This document shows, piece by piece, positions 1-7,285 of a stretch of DNA of 14,193 nt (positions within the stretch are counted from its first letter, which is position 1; the number at the start of each line of letters is the position of its first letter). The notes beneath the pieces were generated by a model. That model had not been told where the DNA came from, searched no databases, and was given only the letters and a program-made list of their open reading frames with translations. A program made the translations under genes and the position numbers. Source of the stretch: Pseudomonadota bacterium (lineage in GTDB: Bacteria; Pseudomonadota; Gammaproteobacteria; Burkholderiales; Burkholderiaceae_B); the NCBI GenBank assembly GCA_023427085.1, contig JAEZBO010000258.1:1-14193 (forward strand), given 5' to 3'.

Positions 1-2
1 CC

Positions 3-404
3 CCAAACGCGACGGCCCAGCCCGCGTCACCGTCGGCCGACCCCGCCAGCCAAGCTGCCGGATCATCCGACGCGCCGGCCGCCGCCGCATCCGCCTCCGT
101 AGCCGGTGCACCGGCTGTGGCCGGGTCCGAAGGCGCCGCCGCCGGCGCCGCCACCTCGCCCGACGCCACGATGGCCAAGCCACTGGTCGAAGCCCCTGCC
201 CCGGTACGGGTGTCGCTGGACGTGCAGCCCTGGGGCGAAGTGCTGGTCGACGGCGTCCCGCGCGGTGTCAGCCCGCCGCTGCGCAGCCTGCAACTGGCGC
301 CGGGCAACTACACGATCACGATCCGCAACGCCGACCTGCCGCCGCATCGGGTGCGCCTGACCATCGAAGCCGGCAAGCCGGCGCGCATCACCCACAAGTT
401 CTAG
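3..404 (+). CDS. 3' end of a PEGA-like domain protein (5' truncated)
   Basis: The frame is open from the window's left edge to a TAG at 402-404, so this is the tail of a longer gene. The first ~65 residues are a low-complexity Ala/Pro/Ser linker. The last ~65 residues resemble a PEGA domain: a PWGEVLVDG segment, then a G-x-SPPL turn, then an L-x-PGNYTITIRN strand, ending ...ITHKF. PEGA domains are small beta-rich modules, often at the C-terminus of bacterial Ser/Thr kinases, surface proteins or periplasmic proteins after a Pro/Ala linker. The catalytic or main domain lies outside the window, so the protein's job cannot be named. An internal GTG at 117 could start a 95-residue ORF, but the uninterrupted upstream frame with the same linker composition argues against it. 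The next gene on the same strand begins 19 bp later, so the two may be cotranscribed. Confidence 0.72.
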   Translation, partial: PNATAQPASPSADPASQAAGSSDAPAAAASASVAGAPAVAGSEGAAAGAATSPDATMAKPLVEAPAPVRVSLDVQPWGEVLVDGVPRGVSPPLRSLQLAPGNYTITIRNADLPPHRVRLTIEAGKPARITHKF

Positions 405-423
405 CCGAAGACGAGGTCCCATC

Positions 424-1065
424 ATGCTGAGCCTGAGCGCGCTGCTGGCGGTCTATGCGGTCTACTTCATGGCGGTGGCCAGCCCCGGGCCCAGCACGCT
501 GATGATCATGGGGGTGTCGATGGGCCAGGGCCGCCGTGCCGGGCTGATCCTGGCCGCCGGGGTCTGGTCCGGCTCGCTGTGCTGGGCGGTGCTGACCGCC
601 ACCGGCCTGTCCGCCTTGCTGGCCAGCTATGCGCAGCTGCTGACCGCGATCAAGATCATCGGCGGCTGCTATCTGTTCTACCTGGCCTGGCGCTCGGCGC
701 GGTCGGCGCTGCGGCCGGTCACCGCGGCCGAAATCGACGCGGCGATGCCGACCCAGCCGATGCCGGCGCTGGCGCTGTACCGGCGCGGCCTGCTGATGCA
801 CCTGAGCAATCCCAAGGCCATCCTGGCCTGGCTGTCGATGATGTCGATCGGCCTGCAGCCGGGTCAACCGGCCGGCACGCTGGCGGCGATCGCGCTGGGC
901 TGCGCGGTCATCGGCGCCACGGTGTTCATCAGCTACGCGCTGGTGTTCTCGACCGGCCCCGCCATCCGCGCCTACCGCCGTACGCGGCGCGGCGTGGATA
1001 TCGTGCTGGCGGGTTTTTTCGGCCTGGCCGCGGTCAAGACGCTGAGCTGGAATCCGGCTCCGTGA
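424..1065 (+). CDS. LysE/RhtB-family amino-acid exporter
   Basis: A 213-residue integral membrane protein of the LysE/RhtB translocator superfamily, which exports amino acids or related small metabolites across the inner membrane using the proton gradient. Diagnostic features are the N-terminal helix followed by the A-SPGPSTLMIM motif (about residues 19-29), the glycine-rich second helix, the G-G-CYLFYLAWR-S-R motif near residues 78-90 and the HLSNPKAILAWLSM motif near residues 121-135. Length and the hydrophobic pattern of about six helices match the family (about 200-215 aa). The ATG at 424 is preceded by GAGGT at 6-nt spacing. The gene follows the PEGA-domain gene by 19 bp and overlaps the oppositely oriented TPR gene by 32 bp at its 3' end. 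The substrate cannot be read from the sequence; homoserine/threonine, leucine and others are all found in this family. Confidence 0.88.
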   Translation: MLSLSALLAVYAVYFMAVASPGPSTLMIMGVSMGQGRRAGLILAAGVWSGSLCWAVLTATGLSALLASYAQLLTAIKIIGGCYLFYLAWRSARSALRPVTAAEIDAAMPTQPMPALALYRRGLLMHLSNPKAILAWLSMMSIGLQPGQPAGTLAAIALGCAVIGATVFISYALVFSTGPAIRAYRRTRRGVDIVLAGFFGLAAVKTLSWNPAP

Positions 1066-1489
1066 GCAGCCCGCGTTCTTCGAGCAGTCGCAGCACTTCG
1101 GGCCCTTCGGGCTCGTCGGTATCGAAGATCTCGACGCCTTCCAGCATATAGGCCTTGAGCAGCGACTCGACGGCACGCTCGTCCTCGAGCCGCCAGAAGG
1201 TCTTGCCCAACATGTAGTGGGCAAAGGCGTTTTCCTGCGCCTCGTGGCTGCTGAGCGCCTCGAAGAAGTTCTCGCGGGCCTGCTCGAAATCGCCCATCTG
1301 GTAGTACGAATCACCGATCGACGCCTGCAGCCATTCGTAGGCCTCCCACTCGCGCACCGGCTCGGGCAGCAGCGCGAGCGCCTGGCGCCAGTGCGCGATC
1401 GCACCGTCGTGATCGCCTTCCTCGCTGGCCTCGTTGCCGGCTTCGGACAGGGTCTCGATCTGTTCGTAGATGTCGTCGGGTAGTTCCAT
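1034..1489 (-). CDS. Small TPR-like protein of unknown role
   Basis: A 151-residue soluble, acidic protein. Two helix pairs resemble tetratricopeptide repeats: one around EAGNEASEEGDHDGAIAHW (about residues 16-34) with A-x-W-x-QALALLP following, and one around GDSYYQMGDFEQARENFFEAL (about residues 58-78). A third, weaker unit follows (HYMLGKTFWRLED). TPRs are protein-protein interaction scaffolds; no enzyme motif, signal peptide or membrane segment is visible. I place the start at the ATG at 1487-1489, which has GGAG nine bases upstream. The frame could open earlier at 1552, but those extra 21 residues are arginine-rich and look untranslated. The gene lies back-to-back with the cardiolipin synthase gene (87-bp divergent spacer) and overlaps the LysE-family gene's 3' end by 32 bp. 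The partner is unknown. Confidence 0.75.
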   Translation of the reverse strand: MELPDDIYEQIETLSEAGNEASEEGDHDGAIAHWRQALALLPEPVREWEAYEWLQASIGDSYYQMGDFEQARENFFEALSSHEAQENAFAHYMLGKTFWRLEDERAVESLLKAYMLEGVEIFDTDEPEGPEVLRLLEERGLLTEPDSSSAS

Positions 1490-1576
1490 GGTGTCGGGCT
1501 CCGGATCGGCTCTGCCGTGTTGTGACGGCCGGCGCACCCCGCGCGCGGCCAAGCCCGCTTATGCTAGCGCCTTTAG

Positions 1577-3157
1577 ATGACGCGGAGTCCTCCCTTGCCC
1601 CGGCTGTTGAAGATATTGCTGATCGCGCTGATGACGCTGGTCGTGTTGTCATTCGTCGCGCTGTTCGCCTACGACCGGTATGCCGAGCGTGCCATGGGCC
1701 CCGCCTCGACCGCGCTCGCGCCGCCGGCCGAGCCGAGCACCCAGATCGATCATGCGCTGGGGCCGCTGACGCAGCGCCATCCCGGCCGCAGCGGCCTGGC
1801 GCTGGTCAGCGGCAATGCCGAGGCCTTCTCGGTGCGCGCGCTGTCGGCGCGCCACGCCGGCCGCAGCCTGGACATCCAGTACTACCTCTGGCACGACGAC
1901 CTGACCGGCCGGCTGCTGACCCACGAAGTGCTGGCCGCCGCCGACCGCGGCGTGCGGGTGCGCATCCTGCTCGACGACATCAACGCGCATGGCGCCGACG
2001 CCGCCATCGCCGGGCTGGCCAGCCACCCGAACATCGACGTGCGCATGTTCAATCCCTCGCGCAATCGCGGCGGCTCGGTCGGCCGCGCCGCCGAGCTGCT
2101 GCTGCGCGGCCTGAGCCTGAACCGCCGCATGCACAACAAGGCCTGGATCGTCGACGGCCAACTGGCCGTGGTGGGCGGGCGCAACGTCGGCAACGAATAC
2201 TTCGATGCCGCGCAGGACACCAATTTCCTCGACGCCGACCTGGCCATGCTCGGTCCGGTGGTCGAGCAGACAGCCGTGATCTTCGACGAATACTGGAACA
2301 GCCGCGCGGCGCTGCCGATCGAATCCCTGTCGGACGAGACGCCGCTGCCGCTGGACACCATCCGCGCGAGCTTGACGCAGCTCACCCACAGCAGCGACGC
2401 CCGGCCGTACCTCGATCACGTCGCCAAATCGCAACTGGTGCAGTCCTACCTGGACGGCAGCGCCAGCTTTCGCTGGACCGAACAGGCGCGGGTGGTCTCG
2501 GACCCGGTCGAGAAGGCCTGGGGCGATGGCGAGGACCACTGGCTGATCCACGACATCCTCGACATGGCGCGCTCGGCCGAGCGCGAGCTGGCGCTGGTAT
2601 CGCCCTACTTCGTGCCGGGCGACGAGGGCGTCGACCTGCTGCTGGAGCAGGCCGCGCAAGGCACCGAGGTCACGATCCTGACCAACTCGCTGGCATCGAA
2701 CGACGTGGTCGCGGTACACAGCGGCTATGCGCCCTATCGCAAGCCGCTGCTCGAAGGCGGCATCGCGATCTACGAACTGATGCCCGAAGGCGGCACGCAG
2801 CAGCAAAGCAGCCTGTTCGGCTCGAGCGGCGCCAGCCTGCACACCAAGGCCTTCATGGTCGATGGCTCGCGCGGCTATGTCGGCTCGTTCAATTTCGATC
2901 CGCGCTCAGTGCACCTGAACACCGAGATGGGCGTGATGTTCGAGGACGAGGTGCTGGTGCGCGCGCTGCTGGACGACTTCGATCGCCATACCGATACGCA
3001 GCACAGCTTCGCGCTGTCGCTGCAGGACGGCGATCTGCGCTGGCACGACCGCCGCAGCGATCCGCCGCGGCTGTGGGACCAGGAGCCCGAGGCCTCGGCG
3101 TGGCGCCGCGCGGCGGCCTGGCTGCTGAGCTGGCTGCCGCTGGAGCAGCACCTGTAG
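1577..3157 (+). CDS. clsC: ClsC-type cardiolipin synthase (phospholipase D family)
   Basis: A 526-residue phospholipase D superfamily protein. An N-terminal hydrophobic segment (about residues 10-31) anchors it in the inner membrane. Two HKD motifs are intact: H186-x-K188-x4-D193 followed by GGRN, and H422-x-K424-x4-D429 followed by GSFNFDPRS. The sequence around them (LDIQYYLWHDD, RGVRVRILLDD, NRRMHNK, ILTNSLASNDVVAVHSGYA, LNTEMG) closely resembles E. coli ClsC (YmdC). That enzyme makes cardiolipin by transferring a phosphatidyl group between phospholipids, reportedly phosphatidylethanolamine and phosphatidylglycerol. E. coli ClsC works with YmdB; no ymdB homologue is seen here. Start: the ATG at 1577 has no clear Shine-Dalgarno, whereas a TTG at 1595 (residue 7) has GGAGT seven bases upstream and may be the real start, making 520 residues. 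Generic phospholipase D activity is the alternative reading. Confidence 0.9.
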   Translation: MTRSPPLPRLLKILLIALMTLVVLSFVALFAYDRYAERAMGPASTALAPPAEPSTQIDHALGPLTQRHPGRSGLALVSGNAEAFSVRALSARHAGRSLDIQYYLWHDDLTGRLLTHEVLAAADRGVRVRILLDDINAHGADAAIAGLASHPNIDVRMFNPSRNRGGSVGRAAELLLRGLSLNRRMHNKAWIVDGQLAVVGGRNVGNEYFDAAQDTNFLDADLAMLGPVVEQTAVIFDEYWNSRAALPIESLSDETPLPLDTIRASLTQLTHSSDARPYLDHVAKSQLVQSYLDGSASFRWTEQARVVSDPVEKAWGDGEDHWLIHDILDMARSAERELALVSPYFVPGDEGVDLLLEQAAQGTEVTILTNSLASNDVVAVHSGYAPYRKPLLEGGIAIYELMPEGGTQQQSSLFGSSGASLHTKAFMVDGSRGYVGSFNFDPRSVHLNTEMGVMFEDEVLVRALLDDFDRHTDTQHSFALSLQDGDLRWHDRRSDPPRLWDQEPEASAWRRAAAWLLSWLPLEQHL

Positions 3158-3167
3158 CCGTCACAGT

Positions 3168-3800
3168 CTAGCGCCGCGCCTCGGTCGCCATCCGGATCGC
3201 CAGGCCGGCCAGCACGGTCGCCATCAGCCAGCGCTGCACCAGCAGCCACAGCGGCCGCTGGCCCAGGAACAGCGCGATCGAACCGGCCATCACGGCGATC
3301 AGGCCGTTGACCAGCACGCTGATGGTGGTCTGGGTCAGGCCCAGCACCAGGCTTTGCGTCAGCACGCTGCCGCGGCTCGGATCGATGAACTGCGGCAGCA
3401 GCGACAGATAGACCATCGCGATCTTGGGATTGAGCAGATTGGTCAGAAAGCCCATCAGGAACAGCTTGCGCGGGCTGTCCGGCGCCAGCTGCCGGACCTG
3501 GAACGGCGAGCGGCCGCCGGGGCGGATCGCCTGCCAGGCCAGATACAGCAGATAGAGCGCGCCGCCATAGCGCAGGATGTCGTAGGCATAAGGCACCGCC
3601 AGCAGCACCGCGGTGATGCCCAGGGCGGCGCTGAACATGTAGAACACGAAACCCAGCGCCACGCCGGCCAGCGAGATCAGCCCCGCCACGCGGCCCTGGC
3701 AGATCGAGCGCGAGATCAGGTAGATCATGTTCGGCCCGGGTGTCAGGACCATGCCCAGCGCGACCAGCGCAAAGGCGACAAGATTGGCGGTATCGGGCAT
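3168..3800 (-). CDS. LysE/RhtB-family amino-acid exporter (second copy)
   Basis: A 210-residue membrane protein of the LysE/RhtB superfamily. Visible family motifs are G-x-VLTPGPNMIYLISRS (about residues 16-32), a glycine-rich second helix (LISLAGVALGF), the LRYGGALYLLYLAWQ segment (about residues 76-90) and GFLTNLLNPKIAMVYLS (about residues 117-133). It is distinct from the LysE-family protein at 424-1065: loops and C-terminus differ, so the two are paralogues rather than a recent duplication. It ends 10 bp from the end of the cardiolipin synthase gene (convergent). Its start lies 112 bp downstream of the oxidoreductase gene's stop on the same strand, so it may have its own promoter or be a distal gene of that unit. 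No strong Shine-Dalgarno precedes the ATG. Substrate unknown. Confidence 0.87.
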   Translation of the reverse strand: MPDTANLVAFALVALGMVLTPGPNMIYLISRSICQGRVAGLISLAGVALGFVFYMFSAALGITAVLLAVPYAYDILRYGGALYLLYLAWQAIRPGGRSPFQVRQLAPDSPRKLFLMGFLTNLLNPKIAMVYLSLLPQFIDPSRGSVLTQSLVLGLTQTTISVLVNGLIAVMAGSIALFLGQRPLWLLVQRWLMATVLAGLAIRMATEARR

Positions 3801-3912
3801 GGCGGCGGGCTCGGTGGGCGCTTCGCGCGGCGTGGCGAAGACGGCCTTGCCATCTTATGCCTGCCAGGCGCTGCGGCATAGCCCGGCCGATCCCGCTTGG
3901 CCGCCTGGCCGC

Positions 3913-4521
3913 TCAATACCCGACCGTGAACCGCGCGCGCCGATGCGCCGGCCGCTCGATCTCGTCGACCAGCGCCACCGCGTAGTCCTCGAACGAGATG
4001 CGGCTGCCGTGCGCGTTGCTCAGCAAGGCGTCCTGCCCGAGCCGGAACTGGCCGGTGCGCTCGCCGGGCACGAACTCGGCCGACGGTGACAGGAAGGTCC
4101 AGTCCAGTTGCGGCTCCTGGCGCAGCAGCGCCAGGAAGGCCTGGCCGGCCAGCGCTTCCTGCTTGTAGGCCGCCGGAAAGTCCGGCAGCGTCACCAGCGC
4201 CACGCCGGGCGAGACCTCGAGGCTGCCGGCGCCGCCGACCACCAGATAGCGCTGCGCGCCGGCCTGCTTGACCGCATCGATCAGCACGCGCGGATCGCTG
4301 GCGCTGAAGTGCACCGAGCTGATGACGATCTCGTGATGGGCCAGCAACGCGGCCAGCGCCGGGCCATCGTGCGCGTCGCCGCTGACGGCGGTGACGCCGG
4401 GCAGCGCGGCGATCCGGCCGGCATCGCGCGCGATGGCGGTGACGGTATGGCCGCGGTCGGACAGTTCCTTGAGGATGCGCGAGCCGGCGTTGCCGGACGC
4501 GCCGATGAGGGCGATATGCAT
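3913..4521 (-). CDS. NAD(P)H-binding atypical SDR (NmrA-like oxidoreductase)
   Basis: A 202-residue protein with an N-terminal Rossmann motif G7-A-S-G-N-A-G13 directly after the first beta strand, followed by SDRGHTVTAIARD, the usual second strand. SGDAHDG (about residues 47-53) and a later YLVVGGAGSLEV strand match small NmrA-like/atypical short-chain dehydrogenases (COG0702/COG2910 type). These bind NAD(P)H; many act as quinone or redox-sensing oxidoreductases, others have no proven reaction. The classical YxxxK catalytic pair is not evident. The ATG at 4519-4521 has GGAG at 8-nt spacing. The gene is divergent from an HxlR regulator across a 138-bp region holding a perfect palindrome, a layout common for HxlR regulators controlling a neighbouring redox gene. 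The natural substrate and inducer are not deducible. Confidence 0.85.
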   Translation of the reverse strand: MHIALIGASGNAGSRILKELSDRGHTVTAIARDAGRIAALPGVTAVSGDAHDGPALAALLAHHEIVISSVHFSASDPRVLIDAVKQAGAQRYLVVGGAGSLEVSPGVALVTLPDFPAAYKQEALAGQAFLALLRQEPQLDWTFLSPSAEFVPGERTGQFRLGQDALLSNAHGSRISFEDYAVALVDEIERPAHRRARFTVGY

Positions 4522-4562
4522 GAGGGTGACTCCAGGGTCGGGATTGATTACTATCGATAACC

Positions 4563-4581
4563 TAGTTTCTTAAAGAAACTA
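4563..4581. promoter_or_regulatory. Perfect 19-bp palindrome, likely HxlR operator
   Basis: TAGTTTCTT-A-AAGAAACTA is a perfect inverted repeat (9+1+9) in the spacer between the divergent oxidoreductase and HxlR genes. HxlR dimers bind such dyads at their own and neighbouring promoters. A weak -10 (TATATC, 4591-4596, + strand) for the regulator puts its -35 region at about 4568-4573; a weak -10 (GATAGT, complement of 4550-4555) for the oxidoreductase puts its -35 at about 4573-4578. Both fall inside the palindrome, so one bound dimer could shut both promoters. The dyad is observed; assigning it to this regulator is inference. Confidence 0.68.
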
Positions 4582-4659
4582 CCCGCGCACTATATCGCCG
4601 CGCCACGACGGCGTGAAGAACGCACTTTTCCCTCACCTGATTACCCGCAGGAAACCGCC

Positions 4660-5043
4660 ATGCTGCCTTGCCCGCCCTTCAATGCCTACGCCGTGCAATG
4701 CCCGACCCGCATGGTGCTGGATCGCATCGCCGACAAATGGGCGGTGCTGATCCTGAGCCATCTGGCGCAGGCGCCCTGCCGCTTCAACGCGCTGCTGCGG
4801 CGCATCGAAGGCCTGTCGCAGAAGGTACTGTCGCAGACGCTCAAAAAGCTCGAACGCGACGGCCTGGTCGCGCGCACGGTATTCGCGACCGTGCCGGTGA
4901 CGGTCGAGTACGCGCTGACGCCACTGGGCCGCACGCTGGCCGGCAGCCTGTCGGGCGTGATCGACTGGGCCGAGCGCAACATGGCCGCGATGCTGGACGC
5001 GCAGCAGGCCTACGATGCCCGCGCGCGCGCCGCTCAGCCCTGA
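4660..5043 (+). CDS. HxlR-family winged-helix transcriptional regulator
   Basis: A 127-residue HxlR-type DNA-binding protein. Family features: an N-terminal cysteine (C14 in VQCPTR), the DKWAVLILSHL helix (about residues 25-35), RFNALLRRIEGLSQKVLSQTLKKLERDGLV (about 41-70, the winged-helix recognition region, shown here as one continuous helix-turn-helix) and VEYALTPLGRTL after the wing. C14 sits where redox- or electrophile-sensing HxlR proteins (YodB/HypR type) have their sensory cysteine; C4 is a second N-terminal cysteine. The ATG has AGGA at 7-nt spacing. It is divergent from the NAD(P)-binding oxidoreductase and probably controls it and itself through the palindrome between them. Its last 10 bp overlap the 3' end of the allantoinase-like gene on the other strand. 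Confidence 0.9.
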   Translation: MLPCPPFNAYAVQCPTRMVLDRIADKWAVLILSHLAQAPCRFNALLRRIEGLSQKVLSQTLKKLERDGLVARTVFATVPVTVEYALTPLGRTLAGSLSGVIDWAERNMAAMLDAQQAYDARARAAQP

Positions 5044-5942
5044 TAGGGGTGGGTCTTGCGCCAGTGCTCGGCGATGTCCAGCCGCCGGGTGATCCAGACC
5101 CCCTCGTGCTGCATGACGTAATCCAGAAAACGCTGCAAGCCGACCGCACGGGCCGGATGCCCGACCAGCCGCATGTGCAGGCCGACCGACATCATCTTGG
5201 GCGTGTGCGCGCCCTCGGCATACAGCATGTCGAAGCCATCCTTCAGAAAACCGAACCACTGGTCGGACGTGCCCATCCAGCCGGCGTACTTGCCGTCGTT
5301 GTGGGTCAAGGAGTAAGGCACGACCAGTTGCGGCGTGCCTTGCACCAGTTGCCAGAACGGCAGCTCGTCGCCGTAGTAGTCCGAGTCGTACAGGAAGCCG
5401 CCCTCCTCGACGATCAGCCGGCGCGTGTTGACGCTCGGACCATAGCGGCAATACCAGCCCAGCGGCCGGCTGCCGACGGTCTGCTGCAGCGACGCGATGG
5501 CCTGGCGGATGTGCTCGCGCTCGGTCTGCTCGTCGAGCTCGAAATGTTTGATCCAGCGCCAGCCATGGCAGCAGACGTCGTAGCCCATCTGGCGGATCTT
5601 GGCGGCGGCCTTGGGATTGCGTTCGAGCGCCAGCGCGCAGCCGAACACCGTCATCGGCAGCCCGCGCTCTTCGAACAGGCGCACCAGCCGCCAGAAACCG
5701 ACCCGGCTGCCGTACTCGAACATGCCTTCGGCGGCCAGGTCGCGGCCGTTGCCCATCTGGTTCAGGCCATGCGCCTCGGTCAGGCCGGTGTCGGTATGGT
5801 TTTCGCCGTCCTGGAACGACGGCTCGGAGCCTTCTTCGTAGTTCATCACGAAGTTCAGCGCCAGCCGCGCGCCGCCCGGCCATTGCGCATGGGGCGGTTG
5901 GTCGGCGTAGCCGATGAAGTCACGGGTGGGTTGCCAGCTCAT
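5034..5942 (-). CDS. puuE: PuuE-type allantoinase (polysaccharide-deacetylase fold)
   Basis: A 302-residue cytosolic protein matching the PuuE family, metal-independent allantoinases with a NodB/polysaccharide-deacetylase barrel that hydrolyse allantoin to allantoate. PuuE-like segments seen: RDFIGYADQPPHAQWPGGAR (residues 7-26), NYEEGSE (34-40), FEYGSRVGFWRL (75-86), CHGWRWIKH (125-133), PNTRRL-like SVNTRRL (170-176), GGFLYDSDYYGDELPFW (181-197), LHMRLVGHPAR (255-265) and the C-terminal RRLDIAEHW. The metal-binding TFDD of true deacetylases is replaced by NYEEG, as in PuuE. The ATG has AGGAG nine bases upstream. It is the last gene of the operon, two bases after allA, which supports a ureide role. 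Note that the same symbol names an unrelated E. coli aminotransferase. A related amidohydrolase acting on another ureide is the main alternative. Confidence 0.8.
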   Translation of the reverse strand: MSWQPTRDFIGYADQPPHAQWPGGARLALNFVMNYEEGSEPSFQDGENHTDTGLTEAHGLNQMGNGRDLAAEGMFEYGSRVGFWRLVRLFEERGLPMTVFGCALALERNPKAAAKIRQMGYDVCCHGWRWIKHFELDEQTEREHIRQAIASLQQTVGSRPLGWYCRYGPSVNTRRLIVEEGGFLYDSDYYGDELPFWQLVQGTPQLVVPYSLTHNDGKYAGWMGTSDQWFGFLKDGFDMLYAEGAHTPKMMSVGLHMRLVGHPARAVGLQRFLDYVMQHEGVWITRRLDIAEHWRKTHPYQG

Positions 5943-5944
5943 GC

Positions 5945-6433
5945 TCAGACGCTCCTGTTGTCGGGTAGCACTTCAAAAGGATCGACCGCGACGAACTCTT
6001 CGTCGCCGTGGCCGCCGGTCGCCCACATGAACACCGCGAAGCGCGCGGCGCGACCGAACACCGTCAGGCCGTGATGCCAGGTGTCGGCCTTGTAGGTCAC
6101 ACCCTGGTCGCGGCGCGCCCGCAAGGCGCGCGCCCGCTCGCGGTCCGGCCCGCCGTCGGCGGCGTGCGGCGCGACCACCACCAGATACTGGCCGGCGTCG
6201 ATCGGCACGAAGGTCTGCGACGAGAACTCGTGCCGCTCGAGCAGTGTCACCGTCAGCGGCAGCGCCGCGGTGGCTTCGCGCAGCGACAGCGACAGGCTCG
6301 CGCCGGCCTCGGGCCGCCGATTGGCGAGCGCCTCGTTGTAGTAGGTACGCCCCGGCTCGCTGGGCAAGGCCAGCACGTCGCCGAACGGCGCGAAGGCCTC
6401 GGCGGTCAAGGGTTCGACGGTCACGGTAAGCAT
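5945..6433 (-). CDS. allA: Ureidoglycolate lyase AllA
   Basis: A 162-residue enzyme of the AllA family (E. coli AllA is 160 aa), which splits ureidoglycolate into glyoxylate and urea in the cytosol, the final step of allantoin breakdown. Similar to E. coli AllA: LTAEAFAPFGDV (about residues 9-20), LPLTVTLLERHEFSSQTFVP (58-77), QYLVVVAP (82-89), then Q-GVTYKADTWHHGL (about 109-122), whose two histidines belong to the cupin-like active-site region, and a final beta strand FAVFMWATGG. The gene sits 30 bp after the second permease gene and 2 bp before the allantoinase-like gene, so all are surely cotranscribed. A purine-rich GAGAG lies about 7-8 bases before the ATG. Confidence 0.92.
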   Translation of the reverse strand: MLTVTVEPLTAEAFAPFGDVLALPSEPGRTYYNEALANRRPEAGASLSLSLREATAALPLTVTLLERHEFSSQTFVPIDAGQYLVVVAPHAADGGPDRERARALRARRDQGVTYKADTWHHGLTVFGRAARFAVFMWATGGHGDEEFVAVDPFEVLPDNRSV

Positions 6434-6463
6434 CTGGGGTCTCTCGGTTTCGACAAAAAATAA

Positions 6464-7285
6464 CTAGGCCTGCAGCCGCCGGGTCAGCCCGGTCAGCCGC
6501 TCCATCACCAGCATCAGCACCAGCACGCAGACGATCAGCACACCCGATACCGCCGCCACCCGCACGTCCAGCGTCGACTCCATCATTCCCCACATGCGGA
6601 TCGGCAGCATGTCGCTGCGCGGGCTCGACAGGAACAGCGAGATCGGCACGTTGTCGATCGAGGCCATGAAGGCCATGAAGGTGCCGGCCGCCAGGCCCGG
6701 GAAGATCAGCGGCAGCGTCACGCGCCGGAACGTGAACCAGCGCCCCGCGCCCAGGCTGGCCGAACATTCGAGCAGGCTGCCGTCGAGCTGCGCCAGGCTG
6801 GCGCCGGTGGTGCGCAACACGAACGGCACGATCATCACGGCGTGGCCGATCGTGATCAGCAGCAGCGACGGCCGCAGCCCGATCGCGGTGAAGAACACCA
6901 GGGCCGCCAGCCCGAAGGCGATGCCGGGCAATATCAGCGGCGACATGAAGAACGCATCGAGCGCGCGCGCGGCGCCGCCGCGGGCACGCGCCAGCGCCAG
7001 CGCGGCCATGCCGCCCAGCACCGCGGCGGCGACCGCCGAGCAGGCCGCCACCAGCAGGCTGTTGCCGGCGGCCCGATGGATCTGCGCCGACGCGACCGGA
7101 TCGAACAGGCGCCGGTACCAGTCCAACGACAGGCCCGGCGGCGGGAACCGCAAGGTCTGGCTGTCGGTCAGCGAGGTCAGCAACACCACCACGACCGGTC
7201 CGATCAGGATCAGCAGCGCCAGCACCGCGCCGCCGCCGACCACCGTGTGATAGCTCAGGTCGAGCACCGAGTTTCGTCTAGACAT
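6464..7285 (-). CDS. ABC importer permease, PotC-type
   Basis: A 273-residue inner-membrane permease of the spermidine/putrescine (PotC) type. It has an N-terminal membrane helix (about residues 15-38), the PPPGLSLDWYRRLFD periplasmic segment typical of PotC homologues (48-62), and the cytoplasmic EAA loop that docks with the ATPase (E173 ... G179 ... L191-P192). About six transmembrane helices are expected. The ATG at 7283-7285 overlaps the end of the upstream permease gene by 8 bp and has GAGG seven bases before it, so translation is probably coupled. It pairs with the PotB-type permease to form the channel. The family carries polyamines, opines, thiamine and other small cationic or polar compounds; with allA and a puuE homologue downstream, a ureide such as allantoin or allantoate is the likeliest cargo, by inference. 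Confidence 0.9.
   Translation of the reverse strand: MSRRNSVLDLSYHTVVGGGAVLALLILIGPVVVVLLTSLTDSQTLRFPPPGLSLDWYRRLFDPVASAQIHRAAGNSLLVAACSAVAAAVLGGMAALALARARGGAARALDAFFMSPLILPGIAFGLAALVFFTAIGLRPSLLLITIGHAVMIVPFVLRTTGASLAQLDGSLLECSASLGAGRWFTFRRVTLPLIFPGLAAGTFMAFMASIDNVPISLFLSSPRSDMLPIRMWGMMESTLDVRVAAVSGVLIVCVLVLMLVMERLTGLTRRLQA

Noticed and set aside
388..1404. Long minus-strand frame of 338 codons over the LysE-family and TPR genes
   Set aside because: Arg/Gln/Gly-rich composition with no domain, typical of a shadow frame in high-GC DNA; the real genes there have family motifs.
1560..1565. TATGCT as a -10 box for the cardiolipin synthase gene
   Set aside because: No -35-like hexamer at 16-18 bp upstream, and too close to the start codon to be convincing.
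1522..3171. 549-codon + frame over the cardiolipin synthase gene
   Set aside because: Arginine-rich low-complexity translation; the overlapping frame carries both HKD motifs.
3821..3840. CTTCGC-N8-GCGAAG inverted repeat in the leader of the second LysE-family gene
   Set aside because: Six-bp stem in very GC-rich DNA; no other riboswitch or attenuator feature.
4668..6074. 468-codon + frame through HxlR and the allantoinase gene
   Set aside because: Antisense or shifted translation of two clearly recognised genes.
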